Of a DNA stretch of 5,840 nucleotides, positions 1-5,840 are shown piece by piece. Each line of letters opens with the position of its first letter. Positions within the stretch are counted from its first letter, which is position 1. The translations under genes were made by a program, and so were the position numbers. The stretch lies in the NCBI GenBank assembly GCA_020861205.1, contig JAJBSY010000225.1:1-5840 (forward strand), written 5' to 3'. The notes beneath the pieces are model-generated. The model was not told the origin of the DNA. It did not search any database and saw nothing but the letters and a program-made list of their open reading frames with translations. This DNA is from Deltaproteobacteria bacterium (GTDB lineage Bacteria; Desulfobacterota; Desulfovibrionia; Desulfovibrionales; Desulfovibrionaceae).

Positions 1-1189
1 CACAGGCCTGGAGAAGCGCCTGTTGTCCCGCTTCCGCCCTTTCCTTGGCGATACTCGCTTCCTCCATGGCGGCCAAAGCTTTTTGCGCCTGTCCTTCAGC
101 TTCGCGTGACTTTTCCTCGGTTTCCCGGATCATTTGTTTCAGGGTCCCGACCATTACGCCGAGCGCGCCGGAAAGGGCGCCCACCTCGTCCTTCGTCGTG
201 ACGGTCAACGTGCCGTCGAGGTCGCCTTGAGCGACCCGGCCGGCAAATTCCGTCGCGGCGCGGAGGGGGCGCACAATCGCCCGAGCCACGACGGAGCTTG
301 AGATGAGCATAACGATGCCGACCAGAATCCCGGCCAGGATAAAATACATGACGGCCCTGGTCTGGGCGCTTTCAATGCTTGCCCGGGAAAGGCCCACGAA
401 CAGGATGCCCGCGTTTTTGCCCGTCATGTCCTTCCAGGGCCAATAGACCGTGTCGTACTCGGCTCCCAGGATCATGTTGCGTGAAAAAACTTTTTCCCCT
501 TGGCCGATAACTTCCCGGTAAATACCGTCGTTGTTGAGCTGCGTGCCTATGGCGGGCTTGCCCTCGGCGTTCATGACCGTTGTGGAAACGCGCGTGTCGT
601 CCACAAACAGGGTGCATTCGACGTTCATCTGGCTTTTTACCTTTTTGACAAATTCCCCGGAGGCCATGTTCATTCCCAGGATGGCCGCGCCGACGATTTT
701 TCCCTCATGCCGTATGGGCACGCCGGACACGAGCGTTAACGTGACCTCGTTGCCCGGCTCGATGCCGACGATGGCCCTGCCTTCTTTCAAGGGAACGGCC
801 ATACTGGTGCGTGCTGGCGGCAGCGTATCGCCGGACTTGTCCGAATGCCCGCGAAAGAGGACGACGACGTTCGCATCGCAAATGGTAACGAGGTCCACCA
901 TTGGCGATTCCATCAGCTTTTTTGCGGTCTCCCGCAAGACAGCCTTGTCGTCGGAGGCGACCGCACGGGCGAACTCGGTGTTGCCCTGAAGTATGTTGCC
1001 GAAATTCAACTGCGCCTGTTCCGCCATTTCAATTTCTTCTTGCACAACCCTACTGTAGACAAGAAGTTGTGTTTTGGCGGAGTCATTGCTCATATGCGCT
1101 ATGAGGAAATATCCCGTCAAACACATGGCGGTTACAAGGCAGACTATGGCAACGGAAACCAAAAGAAGAAGCTTTTTGAGAATCGGCAT
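1..1189 (-). CDS. Methyl-accepting chemotaxis protein, N-terminal part (Cache sensor, HAMP); continues beyond the left edge
   Basis: Reading leftward from an ATG at 1187-1189, an unbroken frame of 396 codons reaches the window edge. The start is set by GAGGAG at 1195-1200, five bases upstream. Residues 7-31 form a hydrophobic signal/membrane helix after MPILKK. Residues 32-278 are a periplasmic sensor with the look of a Cache_3-Cache_2 type domain: VPIRHEGKIVGAAILGMNM in the middle and ILFVGLSRASIE just before the second helix at about 279-302. A HAMP domain follows, with VRPL at 306-309 and DEVGAL from 334. The last residues are a charged, Ala/Glu-rich coiled segment typical of the linker before a methyl-accepting signalling domain. 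Such receptors bind a small ligand outside the inner membrane and control CheA. The signalling domain lies outside the window, so a HAMP histidine kinase or cyclase is not strictly excluded, though the linker favours a receptor. The ligand cannot be inferred. Confidence 0.88.
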   Translation of the reverse strand, partial: MPILKKLLLLVSVAIVCLVTAMCLTGYFLIAHMSNDSAKTQLLVYSRVVQEEIEMAEQAQLNFGNILQGNTEFARAVASDDKAVLRETAKKLMESPMVDLVTICDANVVVLFRGHSDKSGDTLPPARTSMAVPLKEGRAIVGIEPGNEVTLTLVSGVPIRHEGKIVGAAILGMNMASGEFVKKVKSQMNVECTLFVDDTRVSTTVMNAEGKPAIGTQLNNDGIYREVIGQGEKVFSRNMILGAEYDTVYWPWKDMTGKNAGILFVGLSRASIESAQTRAVMYFILAGILVGIVMLISSSVVARAIVRPLRAATEFAGRVAQGDLDGTLTVTTKDEVGALSGALGVMVGTLKQMIRETEEKSREAEGQAQKALAAMEEASIAKERAEAGQQALLQAC

Positions 1190-1333
1190 GTTCGCTCCTC
1201 GGTATATGTACCATCAGTATATCGGAATTTCTTTGGCGTCATATAATATTACTGATATGCCGGGATAGGGCGTATCGACGTGTACTGGCGGATGAAAAAT
1301 ATGGTAAATTTATTTTTTGCTATACTGTATTAG

Positions 1334-1354
1334 ATATAACACAATGTTTTATAT
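1334..1354. promoter_or_regulatory. 21-bp near-palindrome overlapping the candidate receptor promoter
   Basis: The 21 bases starting ATATAA and ending TTATAT match their own reverse complement at nine of ten paired positions around a central base; only the pair at positions 7/15 fails. The site overlaps the candidate -10 box at 1350-1355, where a bound repressor would block transcription. I do not recognise it as a known operator. AT-rich DNA produces palindromes easily. Confidence 0.3.
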
Positions 1355-1379
1355 ATACGTGTTTGGGCGAAGAGGTCAA
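1350..1379 (-). promoter_or_regulatory. Candidate sigma-70 promoter for the chemotaxis receptor gene
   Basis: On the minus strand TTGACC (1374-1379) lies 18 bases before TATATA (1350-1355); shifted -10 choices in the same run (TATATA at 16, TATAAA at 20) are also possible. Transcription would start near 1343 and leave a leader of about 150 bases before the receptor ATG. The surroundings are strongly AT-rich, so chance matches are likely and the call is tentative. Confidence 0.4.
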
Positions 1380-1410
1380 TACCATGGAGGATGAATAGCC
1401 TTTTTACTTG

Positions 1411-1450
1411 TCCAAAAAAAAGAGCCCGCATGCGGGCTCTTTTTTTTGGA
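1411..1450 (-). terminator. metK terminator, a perfect 40-bp palindrome, probably bidirectional
   Basis: Bases 1411-1430 are exactly the reverse complement of 1431-1450. The core is GAGCCCG/CGGGCTC around CATG, flanked by eight A on one side and eight T on the other. Read on the minus strand it starts 13 bases after the metK stop codon and is a textbook GC-stem plus U-run intrinsic terminator. The symmetry gives the same structure on the plus strand, so it would stop transcription from either side and separates metK from the receptor gene downstream. Confidence 0.93.
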
Positions 1451-1463
1451 ACAGGACGGGACG

Positions 1464-2636
1464 TTATACTTTGGCGGCGGTTTTCAGGTCGTTGGCCGCG
1501 TCCGTCTTTTCCCAGGAGAATTCCGGCAGTTCGCGCCCGAAGTGGCCGTAGCAGGAGGTTTTGCGATAGATGGGCCGCTTGAGGTCAAGCCGTTTGATGA
1601 TGTGGTAGGGGCGCAGATCGAATACTTCCGTCACGGCTCTGGTCAGGACTTCATCGGAAATATGGCCGGTGCCGAGTGAGGAGCAGAGCACGGAAACGGG
1701 CCGGGCCACGCCGATGCAGTAAGCTATTTGCACTTCGCATTGCGGCGCGAGGCCGGAAGCAACGACGTTTTTGGCGATGTAGCGGGCCATGTACGCGCCG
1801 GAACGGTCGACCTTGGAAGGATCTTTGCCCGAGAATGCGCCGCCGCCGTGGCGGCCCATGCCCCCATAAGTATCGTTGATGATTTTGCGCCCGGTCAGCC
1901 CGCAGTCGCCCATGGGCCCGCCGATGACGAAGCGGCCTGTCGTGTTGATGAAAATTTCGCAGCGCCGGGGATCAAAAAGGGCGTCCGGCAGGGTAGGGAC
2001 GATGACGTGTTTGGTCACGTCCGCGACTATTTGTTCCTGCGTCGCGGAGTCGGCGTGCTGGGTGGAGACGACCACGTTATTGATCCGGACCGGTTTGCCG
2101 TCCACGTATTCAAAAGATACCTGCGTCTTGCCGTCGGGCCGGAGATAAGGGATAAGGCCGGTTTTGCGCGCTTCGGTCAGGCGTTGCGAGAGCTTGTGAG
2201 CCCAATAGATGGGGGCGGGCATCAGGGTGGGGGTTTCGTCGCAGGCATAGCCGAACATCATCCCCTGGTCGCCCGCTCCCTGCTCTTCGTCGACTTTACG
2301 GTCCACGCCCTGGGCGATATCCGGAGACTGCTTGTCGATCGTGGACATCACCGCGCAGGTATTGGAATCGAATCCCATGTCCGAATGGGTATAGCCGATT
2401 TCCTTGATGGTTTTCCGGACGATGGAGGGAAGATCCGCGTACGCCTTGGTGGTGATTTCACCCGCGATAACGGCCAGTCCCGTGGTGACGAGCGTTTCGC
2501 AGGCGACGCGGGACTCCGTGTCCTGTTCAAGCAGGCAATCGAGAACGGCGTCGGAAATCTGATCGGCAATTTTATCCGGATGGCCTTCGGTAACGGATTC
2601 GGAAGTGAAGTAATATTTTCCTTTGGCGGGAATCAT
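1464..2636 (-). CDS. metK: S-adenosylmethionine synthetase (methionine adenosyltransferase)
   Basis: A complete 390-residue protein of normal family length. It makes S-adenosylmethionine from methionine and ATP in the cytosol, releasing phosphate and pyrophosphate, and so supplies the cell's main methyl donor. Family signatures are intact: GHPDK at 18-22 near the N-terminus (ATP and metal binding), the GAGDQG signature at 120-125, [17 protein letters not shown] at about 237-253, and the glycine-rich [19 protein letters not shown] stretch at 264-282 with its phosphate-binding Lys, Asp and Arg. The ATG is supported by AAGGAG at 2642-2647, five bases upstream. The stop is TAA at 1464-1466, and the palindromic terminator follows 13 bases later, so metK is probably transcribed alone. 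The divergent tRNA-Val gene lies upstream. Control may act through the palindrome at 2757-2774. No damage or unusual insertions are seen. Confidence 0.98.
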   Translation of the reverse strand: MIPAKGKYYFTSESVTEGHPDKIADQISDAVLDCLLEQDTESRVACETLVTTGLAVIAGEITTKAYADLPSIVRKTIKEIGYTHSDMGFDSNTCAVMSTIDKQSPDIAQGVDRKVDEEQGAGDQGMMFGYACDETPTLMPAPIYWAHKLSQRLTEARKTGLIPYLRPDGKTQVSFEYVDGKPVRINNVVVSTQHADSATQEQIVADVTKHVIVPTLPDALFDPRRCEIFINTTGRFVIGGPMGDCGLTGRKIINDTYGGMGRHGGGAFSGKDPSKVDRSGAYMARYIAKNVVASGLAPQCEVQIAYCIGVARPVSVLCSSLGTGHISDEVLTRAVTEVFDLRPYHIIKRLDLKRPIYRKTSCYGHFGRELPEFSWEKTDAANDLKTAAKV

Positions 2637-2641
2637 GCGGT

Positions 2642-2751
2642 CTCCTTACGTGCGCCGGCGCTGCGGCCTTGTCGCGTGTAGCGGTAAGAGGGTGGTTTGC
2701 TATATCCTGAGCCGGGTCAAACGCCGCAGGCATTTTAGCGGCCTGAATGAT
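2642..2751 (-). other. metK leader with alternative hairpins
   Basis: This is the probable metK 5' untranslated region, ending in the ribosome binding site. On the minus strand CAGGC/GCCTG (2741-2745 with 2727-2731) and GCCGC/GCGGC (2738-2742 with 2723-2727) form overlapping, mutually exclusive stems. TGCGGC can also pair with a later GCCGCA, and a GC-rich self-palindrome lies at 2652-2661, just upstream of the AAGGAG. A regulatory leader is possible, but I do not recognise a named riboswitch class here. Confidence 0.25.
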
Positions 2752-2756
2752 TAGTA

Positions 2757-2774
2757 TATCAATATATCCTGATA
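2757..2774 (-). promoter_or_regulatory. Operator-like palindrome in the metK promoter region
   Basis: The site has the form TATCA-N8-TGATA, with two further symmetric positions inside. On the minus strand a TATACT hexamer (2752-2757), one base from the -10 consensus, directly follows it; no convincing -35 box is visible. The 10-mer TATATCCTGA at 2763-2772, part of the palindrome, recurs at 2701-2710 between promoter and gene. SahR, an ArsR-family regulator responding to S-adenosylhomocysteine, is known to control methionine-cycle genes in Desulfovibrio relatives and is a reasonable candidate, but I cannot recall its motif well enough to assign the site. Confidence 0.4.
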
Positions 2775-2883
2775 CAAGTTGAAACTTTTTATCGCTTCCT
2801 TGGCCTTTTGTCCAGCATTTTCACAGGAGCGCCGCTGGAATGACCAAGCTCGGCCAGGAAAAAGGCAAAAAAGCGCCAGTCGC

Positions 2884-2913
2884 TTGACAGGGCGAGCGCT
2901 ATACGGCTATATA
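2884..2913 (+). promoter_or_regulatory. Promoter of the tRNA-Val gene
   Basis: A perfect -35 box TTGACA (2884-2889) is followed after 18 bases by TATATA (2908-2913). The mature tRNA begins 16 bases after the -10 box, a normal distance for a tRNA with a short 5' trailer removed by RNase P. The -10 box matches consensus at four of six positions. Confidence 0.65.
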
Positions 2914-2928
2914 CCCATTCCGGTTGAC

Positions 2929-3004
2929 GGGCAGTTAGCTCAGCTGGTAGAGCACCGCCTTCACACGGCGGGGGCCACAGGTTCAAGTCCTGTACTGCCC
3001 ACCA
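2929..3004 (+). tRNA. tRNA-Val, anticodon CAC
   Basis: A 76-base cloverleaf with all arms paired. The acceptor stem is GGGCAGT with ACTGCCC; the D arm is GCTC/GAGC around AGCTGGTA; the anticodon stem is CCGCC/GGCGG with loop TTCACAC. The variable loop has five bases and the T arm is ACAGG/CCTGT with loop TTCAAGT. The anticodon CAC (2962-2964) reads the valine codon GUG. The discriminator base is A at 3001 and the CCA end is encoded at 3002-3004. The gene has its own promoter and terminator and stands alone. It is intact, and its 3' end is the kind of sequence integrative elements use as an attachment site; the sequence just beyond supports that possibility. Confidence 0.97.
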
Positions 3005-3012
3005 GGAAAATC

Positions 3013-3048
3013 AAGGGTTTATGATGACCTCATCATAAACCCTTTTTT
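3013..3048 (+). terminator. Intrinsic terminator of the tRNA-Val gene
   Basis: The 15 bases at 3013-3027 are the exact reverse complement of 3030-3044, with only CC between them; in RNA the innermost pairs would open to give a small loop. The stem runs into six T at 3043-3048. It begins eight bases after the CCA end and should stop tRNA transcription before the accessory genes. Confidence 0.93.
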
Positions 3049-3050
3049 GC

Positions 3051-3072
3051 TACCCAACACCATACCCAACAC
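3051..3072 (+). repeat. Two exact direct copies of a 10-mer next to the tRNA (possible integrase arm sites)
   Basis: TACCCAACAC occurs at 3051-3060 and again at 3063-3072, separated by two bases, giving a 12-base period. It starts two bases after the tRNA terminator's T-run. Short tandem direct repeats just beyond a tRNA 3' end resemble the arm-type binding sites of tyrosine integrases. No integrase gene and no second copy of the tRNA 3' end is visible in the window, so the attachment-site reading is an inference. Confidence 0.4.
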
Positions 3073-3233
3073 GGGCGGGGAAAACATGAGCCTTCCGGAG
3101 AACCATGTGGAAACACTGCCAACATGCGGCTCCGTTGCCTGCTTAAGCTTATCTTTAGTTGCCATTTTATAACACACGCAATAATCTAACCCCGTTCGGT
3201 TCATTCCTGCATATTTGAGGGGGGAGATGGGAC
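3073..3233 (+). promoter_or_regulatory. Upstream region of the TerB operon with a weak candidate promoter
   Basis: No gene is supported here. TTGCCA (3159-3164), 17 bases before TAATCT (3182-3187), is the best-spaced promoter candidate, with a good -35 and a poor -10 box. TATAAC at 3168-3173 is a better -10 but lacks a partner. A purine-rich GGGGAG at 3221-3226 serves as the ribosome binding site of the next gene, seven bases before its GTG. The region lies beyond the tRNA terminator, so the operon needs its own promoter. Confidence 0.3.
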
Positions 3234-5702
3234 GTGGAAAACATATTATCACTTATTTGCTTTGTGCTTTTTGCTTGGAGTTTAGCGGGGGTAATTTGGC
3301 CTAAAGTCTTGTTCTTTGCGCTGCCATCTAAAAAGAAACGTCTCCATGCGTTCTTTTTTCCATTGGTTTGTGCATTTGCTATCGCAGGTATTTCCGTTGC
3401 ACTGCAACCTAAAGACGGCCAAGACGGTGGTTGGCCTGTTGCTATCATATTTTGTGTATTGGCTGCCTTTTATGGCGCCCGGCTGATGAGAGAAAGCGCA
3501 AAAAGAGGGTCGACAAAAGTTCCAACTCCGAGAATGTCCGCTCCGGCTCCTGCCTCAGATTCTGAACAGTCCGACTCCGCCTTTCGTATCACGATTTCTA
3601 CATCAACTTCCTATGGCTATGGAGATGACTCATCCAGCCGTCCAAAAGGAAGCCCGGCTGTTTGGTACGGCCCTGGCAAGCCGGTAGAAGTAAAGGGTCT
3701 TACCATACCTGGTATGGTCTATGTTGGGGAGAATCTTCCGGATCAGAGCGGATATTATAATGACGCAAGTCTGATCAATCCAAAGCTCAAGGTGGTTAAT
3801 GCCGATCCATGGCAGCATGGTGAAGAGATGGGGTATTGGTCCAGCTACAGCAGGATCCCGGCGCAATGTCGTGGAGCGTATCTCAAGTGGCATGCTACTG
3901 GACGTTCTGAACCGGAAGCGAATATCGGATATGTTTTCCTATTTTTTTATGGCCTTGAACGCCGCCTCTTCCTCGACGGCAGGGAACAGTGGATTTCCGA
4001 GCCGGAGCGGCAGGCGATAGTGGGCGAAGTCCGCCGCCTTCTTTCTATTTATGGCTCCAACCGCTCTTTCAAAGGATACGCAAACAACTTGCTGGCAATG
4101 GAGTGGGTCTTATTCCAGTCGCATGAAGAAATACCCGATTATATTAATTTGACGGAGAGCTACAGTTCTGATCCGTTTCAAATACAGCTTGCGCGAACTG
4201 TCGCGGCCAAAGCGCCCTTGTCTCCTTCGATGGCAATTCAGTGGCTGGCGCTTCACCCTGAGTTCGGTTTACGGACGCCAGCACGGCGTTGCGCAAAGGA
4301 GTTTAGGGAGCTATTTGCGCAGAGATACATGGAAAAATACGGCGAAGGTATTGTGATTCCCCCAAACAAAAAAACGCTGTCCATTTCCTATCATGCCGCC
4401 AGTCCGTCTCTGCGTGGGATGCGTCTTGATTTTACCGAGTTGCCTGATCCTTTCATGCTGACTGCTCCTTTGAAAAAGATCCACGCGATTGCGGAAACTT
4501 GCACAGATGAACTTGATGCCTACAGTCGGTATCTCGGGCGCAAGGGAGGCGAACCAGAATCTTTGGCAGCCTTGGCGTTGCTTCCGAAAGACTTGGTGCC
4601 CAATGCTCCGGCAGCGGCAAAAATGAAAGACGTGCTGAGCACTGTTACCGGCAGCAGGCCAGCTTTACTTAAGACAGCAAAACTTTATGAAATTCTTGGC
4701 GAAGAACCACCTGTACAGCTTGGTAAAAAAGATGCTGAGAATTTATCGGCCTTCGTTGAAAAACTTGGCTTCGGGCTGATTCCGGATATTCGTTACTATG
4801 GCACCAGGCCTGATAGTAATTCCAGCGTTGTTGTCTTTCCGCACGGGCATGGAGTTGATTTCAAACCATCCGGAGAATTCCGGTTGGTGGGGGCAATGGT
4901 TCGCCTGGGGGCAATGGTCAGCCAAAGCGATGGGAATGTTTCTCCTCATGAAGAGGAGGTGCTGAAGAATCTTATTCTGGATAACAGGCGCCTCACGGGA
5001 ATTGAAAAAGACTCCTTACTCGCCTATCTACATTGGAGCCTGTACACCCCGCAGGGAACAGCTGGTCTGAAACAAAAACTTGTCGAGATCGGTGAATCTG
5101 AAAAAGCGGCCGTCAGCCGCATCCTCATATCCGTTGCCCATGCTGACGGGTACATAGACCCCAAGGAAGTAAAACAGCTTGAAAAGCTATACACTTCGCT
5201 CGGATTTGAAAAGTCGCAGGTGTTACGTGACATTCATGCCGCAAGCGCAGATGTTCCTGTTACCGTAGCGCTCCGGGAGCAGGAAACCACGCATGCTATT
5301 CCTCAGCCAGCCGGTGCGACGCGCGCATTTGTTCTGAATGAAGAGCTTATTCGGATCAGGGAGCAGGAGACGCGTCAGGTCCGGGATGTTCTTGAAAATA
5401 TTTTCGCAGAGGATGTTGAAGAACTTGCTTCTGTTGAGGTTTCAGAGCAAACGTCACAGCCTTCTTCCCCTCTGGAAGGACTTGATGAGGCACACCAGAC
5501 CTTATTCGCTCGCCTGGCGGAGCAAACCCACTGGGAGCGGTCGGCAGTTTATGAAATGTGCAAAGAGCTTGGTTTGATGCTTGATGGAGCAATGGAAGTC
5601 TTGAACGAGTGGGCCTTTGAAACTGTAAACGCTCCGTTGCTTGATGATGGTGATCCAATCTATTTTGATACCGAACTAGCCAAGGAAATTGTAGATGCAT
5701 AG
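3234..5702 (+). CDS. Membrane-anchored TerB_N / TerB / TerB_C domain protein
   Basis: An 822-residue protein starting at GTG (3234), chosen because GGGGAG lies seven bases upstream and the N-terminus is then a complete membrane segment. Hydrophobic helices lie at about 4-30, 37-57 and 67-85; the PSKKKRLH loop between the first two predicts an outside N-terminus and a cytoplasmic bulk. A Ser-rich linker (95-140) leads to TerB_N at about 141-385, shown by WYGPGKPVEV, VYVGENL, MGYWSSYSRI and GYVFLFFYGLERRL. A helical region with LDAYSRYLGR (427-436) connects to TerB at about 548-672. Its two acidic motifs, SDGNVSPHEEE (565-575) and ADGYIDPKEV (637-646), resemble the metal-binding repeats of tellurite-resistance TerB. 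TerB_C follows at about 698-820. TerB_N/TerB_C proteins occur in gene clusters with ATPases and helicases and are linked to DNA processing or phage defence rather than shown to act on tellurite. The next gene overlaps by 8 bases. The exact function is unknown. Confidence 0.9.
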   Translation: MENILSLICFVLFAWSLAGVIWPKVLFFALPSKKKRLHAFFFPLVCAFAIAGISVALQPKDGQDGGWPVAIIFCVLAAFYGARLMRESAKRGSTKVPTPRMSAPAPASDSEQSDSAFRITISTSTSYGYGDDSSSRPKGSPAVWYGPGKPVEVKGLTIPGMVYVGENLPDQSGYYNDASLINPKLKVVNADPWQHGEEMGYWSSYSRIPAQCRGAYLKWHATGRSEPEANIGYVFLFFYGLERRLFLDGREQWISEPERQAIVGEVRRLLSIYGSNRSFKGYANNLLAMEWVLFQSHEEIPDYINLTESYSSDPFQIQLARTVAAKAPLSPSMAIQWLALHPEFGLRTPARRCAKEFRELFAQRYMEKYGEGIVIPPNKKTLSISYHAASPSLRGMRLDFTELPDPFMLTAPLKKIHAIAETCTDELDAYSRYLGRKGGEPESLAALALLPKDLVPNAPAAAKMKDVLSTVTGSRPALLKTAKLYEILGEEPPVQLGKKDAENLSAFVEKLGFGLIPDIRYYGTRPDSNSSVVVFPHGHGVDFKPSGEFRLVGAMVRLGAMVSQSDGNVSPHEEEVLKNLILDNRRLTGIEKDSLLAYLHWSLYTPQGTAGLKQKLVEIGESEKAAVSRILISVAHADGYIDPKEVKQLEKLYTSLGFEKSQVLRDIHAASADVPVTVALREQETTHAIPQPAGATRAFVLNEELIRIREQETRQVRDVLENIFAEDVEELASVEVSEQTSQPSSPLEGLDEAHQTLFARLAEQTHWERSAVYEMCKELGLMLDGAMEVLNEWAFETVNAPLLDDGDPIYFDTELAKEIVDA

Positions 5703-5840
5703 AGATATCAACCCGCGCCTTCGTCCAAGAGAACGTGATGCCATTATTCAATCTCTGCGAGCCGGTGTTACTCCTCGTACCGGACTGCAATATATCCAGG
5801 TCGGAAGGGTTCGAGAAGTTCAGGCTTTACTAAAAGATAT
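5695..5840 (+). CDS. BrxD-like (DUF2791) P-loop ATPase, N-terminus only; runs off the right edge
   Basis: An open frame starts with ATG at 5695-5697 inside the end of the TerB gene, overlapping it by eight bases (ATGCATAG), so the two genes are probably translationally coupled. AAGGA at 5682-5686 lies eight bases upstream. The 48 full codons before the edge read MHRDINPRLRPRERDAIIQS and continue through AGVTPRTGLQYIQVGRVREV. This is the characteristic N-terminus of the BREX-type ATP-binding family (DUF2791, BrxD-like): Asn-Pro-Arg-Leu-Arg-Pro, then a GLQ-IQVGR element. The Walker A and B motifs would lie further right and are not seen, so ATPase activity is inferred from family membership alone. 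Family members use ATP in DNA-associated complexes and often sit beside a helicase. The partial length limits certainty. Confidence 0.75.
   Translation, partial: MHRDINPRLRPRERDAIIQSLRAGVTPRTGLQYIQVGRVREVQALLKD

Noticed and set aside
1209..1240. A flagellar sigma-28 promoter upstream of the receptor gene, from TCCGATAT on the minus strand
   Set aside because: The -10 element matches six of eight positions, but the element 11 bases upstream matches TAAAGTTT at only three of eight.
1728..2681. A long 317-codon plus-strand frame opposite metK
   Set aside because: It is antisense to a fully conserved metK; GC-rich codon usage opens the opposite frame, and no family features are seen.
2793..2875. 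An imperfect 24-base inverted repeat (2793-2816 with 2852-2875) between metK and tRNA-Val
   Set aside because: Only about 16 of 24 positions pair and both arms are simple A- or T-rich runs, so chance is sufficient.
2840..2887. A 15-residue plus-strand frame (MTKLGQEKGKKAPVA) with AGGAG upstream, as a possible leader peptide before tRNA-Val
   Set aside because: AGGAG is ten bases from the ATG, the stop codon falls inside the tRNA -35 box, and no gene that it could regulate follows.
2779..3024. Reading frames on both strands across the tRNA (e.g. containing QLAQLVEHRLHTAGATGSSPV)
   Set aside because: This is the familiar translation of a tRNA gene and not a protein.
3019..3252. A minus-strand frame across the tRNA terminator and the direct repeats, containing MATKDKLKQ, as a possible integrase remnant
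   Set aside because: It has no ribosome binding site, no integrase catalytic residues, and its end is translated terminator hairpin; I recognise no family.
3227..3304. An ATG at 3227 as an alternative start for the TerB gene
   Set aside because: It is out of frame with the TerB protein and reaches a stop after 25 codons; the GTG at 3234 keeps the frame and the first membrane helix.
1..5840. CRISPR array, insertion sequence, or rRNA genes
   Set aside because: No regularly spaced repeats, no transposase or terminal inverted repeats, and no rRNA-like sequence were seen.

Overview
The window most resembles a Desulfovibrio-like member of the Desulfovibrionaceae. This rests on the character of the MetK protein, the Cache/HAMP chemotaxis receptor with its long Ala/Glu-rich linker, and the fairly GC-rich core genes; it is an inference from style, not a database match. 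The window has a core-type left half and an accessory-looking right half, joined at a tRNA-Val gene.

Left half (1-2928), minus strand. A methyl-accepting chemotaxis receptor runs off the left edge; its first 396 codons are present (membrane helix, Cache sensor, membrane helix, HAMP, start of the coiled linker). A 274-base AT-rich gap follows. It holds a candidate promoter, a 21-bp near-palindrome and a perfect 40-bp palindromic terminator. Next is a complete metK (S-adenosylmethionine synthetase, 390 aa). The metK upstream region carries a TATCA-N8-TGATA palindrome and a repeated 10-mer, which look like an operator, and a leader able to form alternative hairpins.

Junction (2884-3072), plus strand. 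A tRNA-Val(CAC) gene with encoded CCA has its own TTGACA-type promoter and a strong hairpin/T-run terminator. Immediately beyond lie two exact copies of a 10-mer, the sort of repeat a tyrosine integrase arm-binding site would leave. No integrase gene is visible in the window.

Right half (3073-5840), plus strand. This part is visibly less GC-rich. It starts an operon of at least two genes. The first encodes an 822-aa protein with a three-helix membrane anchor and TerB_N, TerB and TerB_C domains. The second overlaps it by 8 bases and begins with the N-terminus typical of BrxD-like (DUF2791) P-loop ATPases; it is cut off by the right edge. TerB_N/TerB_C proteins coupled to BrxD-like ATPases, usually with a helicase further on, suggest a DNA-processing or anti-phage module. 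Its position next to a tRNA fits a genomic or defence island. The defence role and the island boundary are inferences; the domain order, gene overlap and repeats are seen in the sequence.
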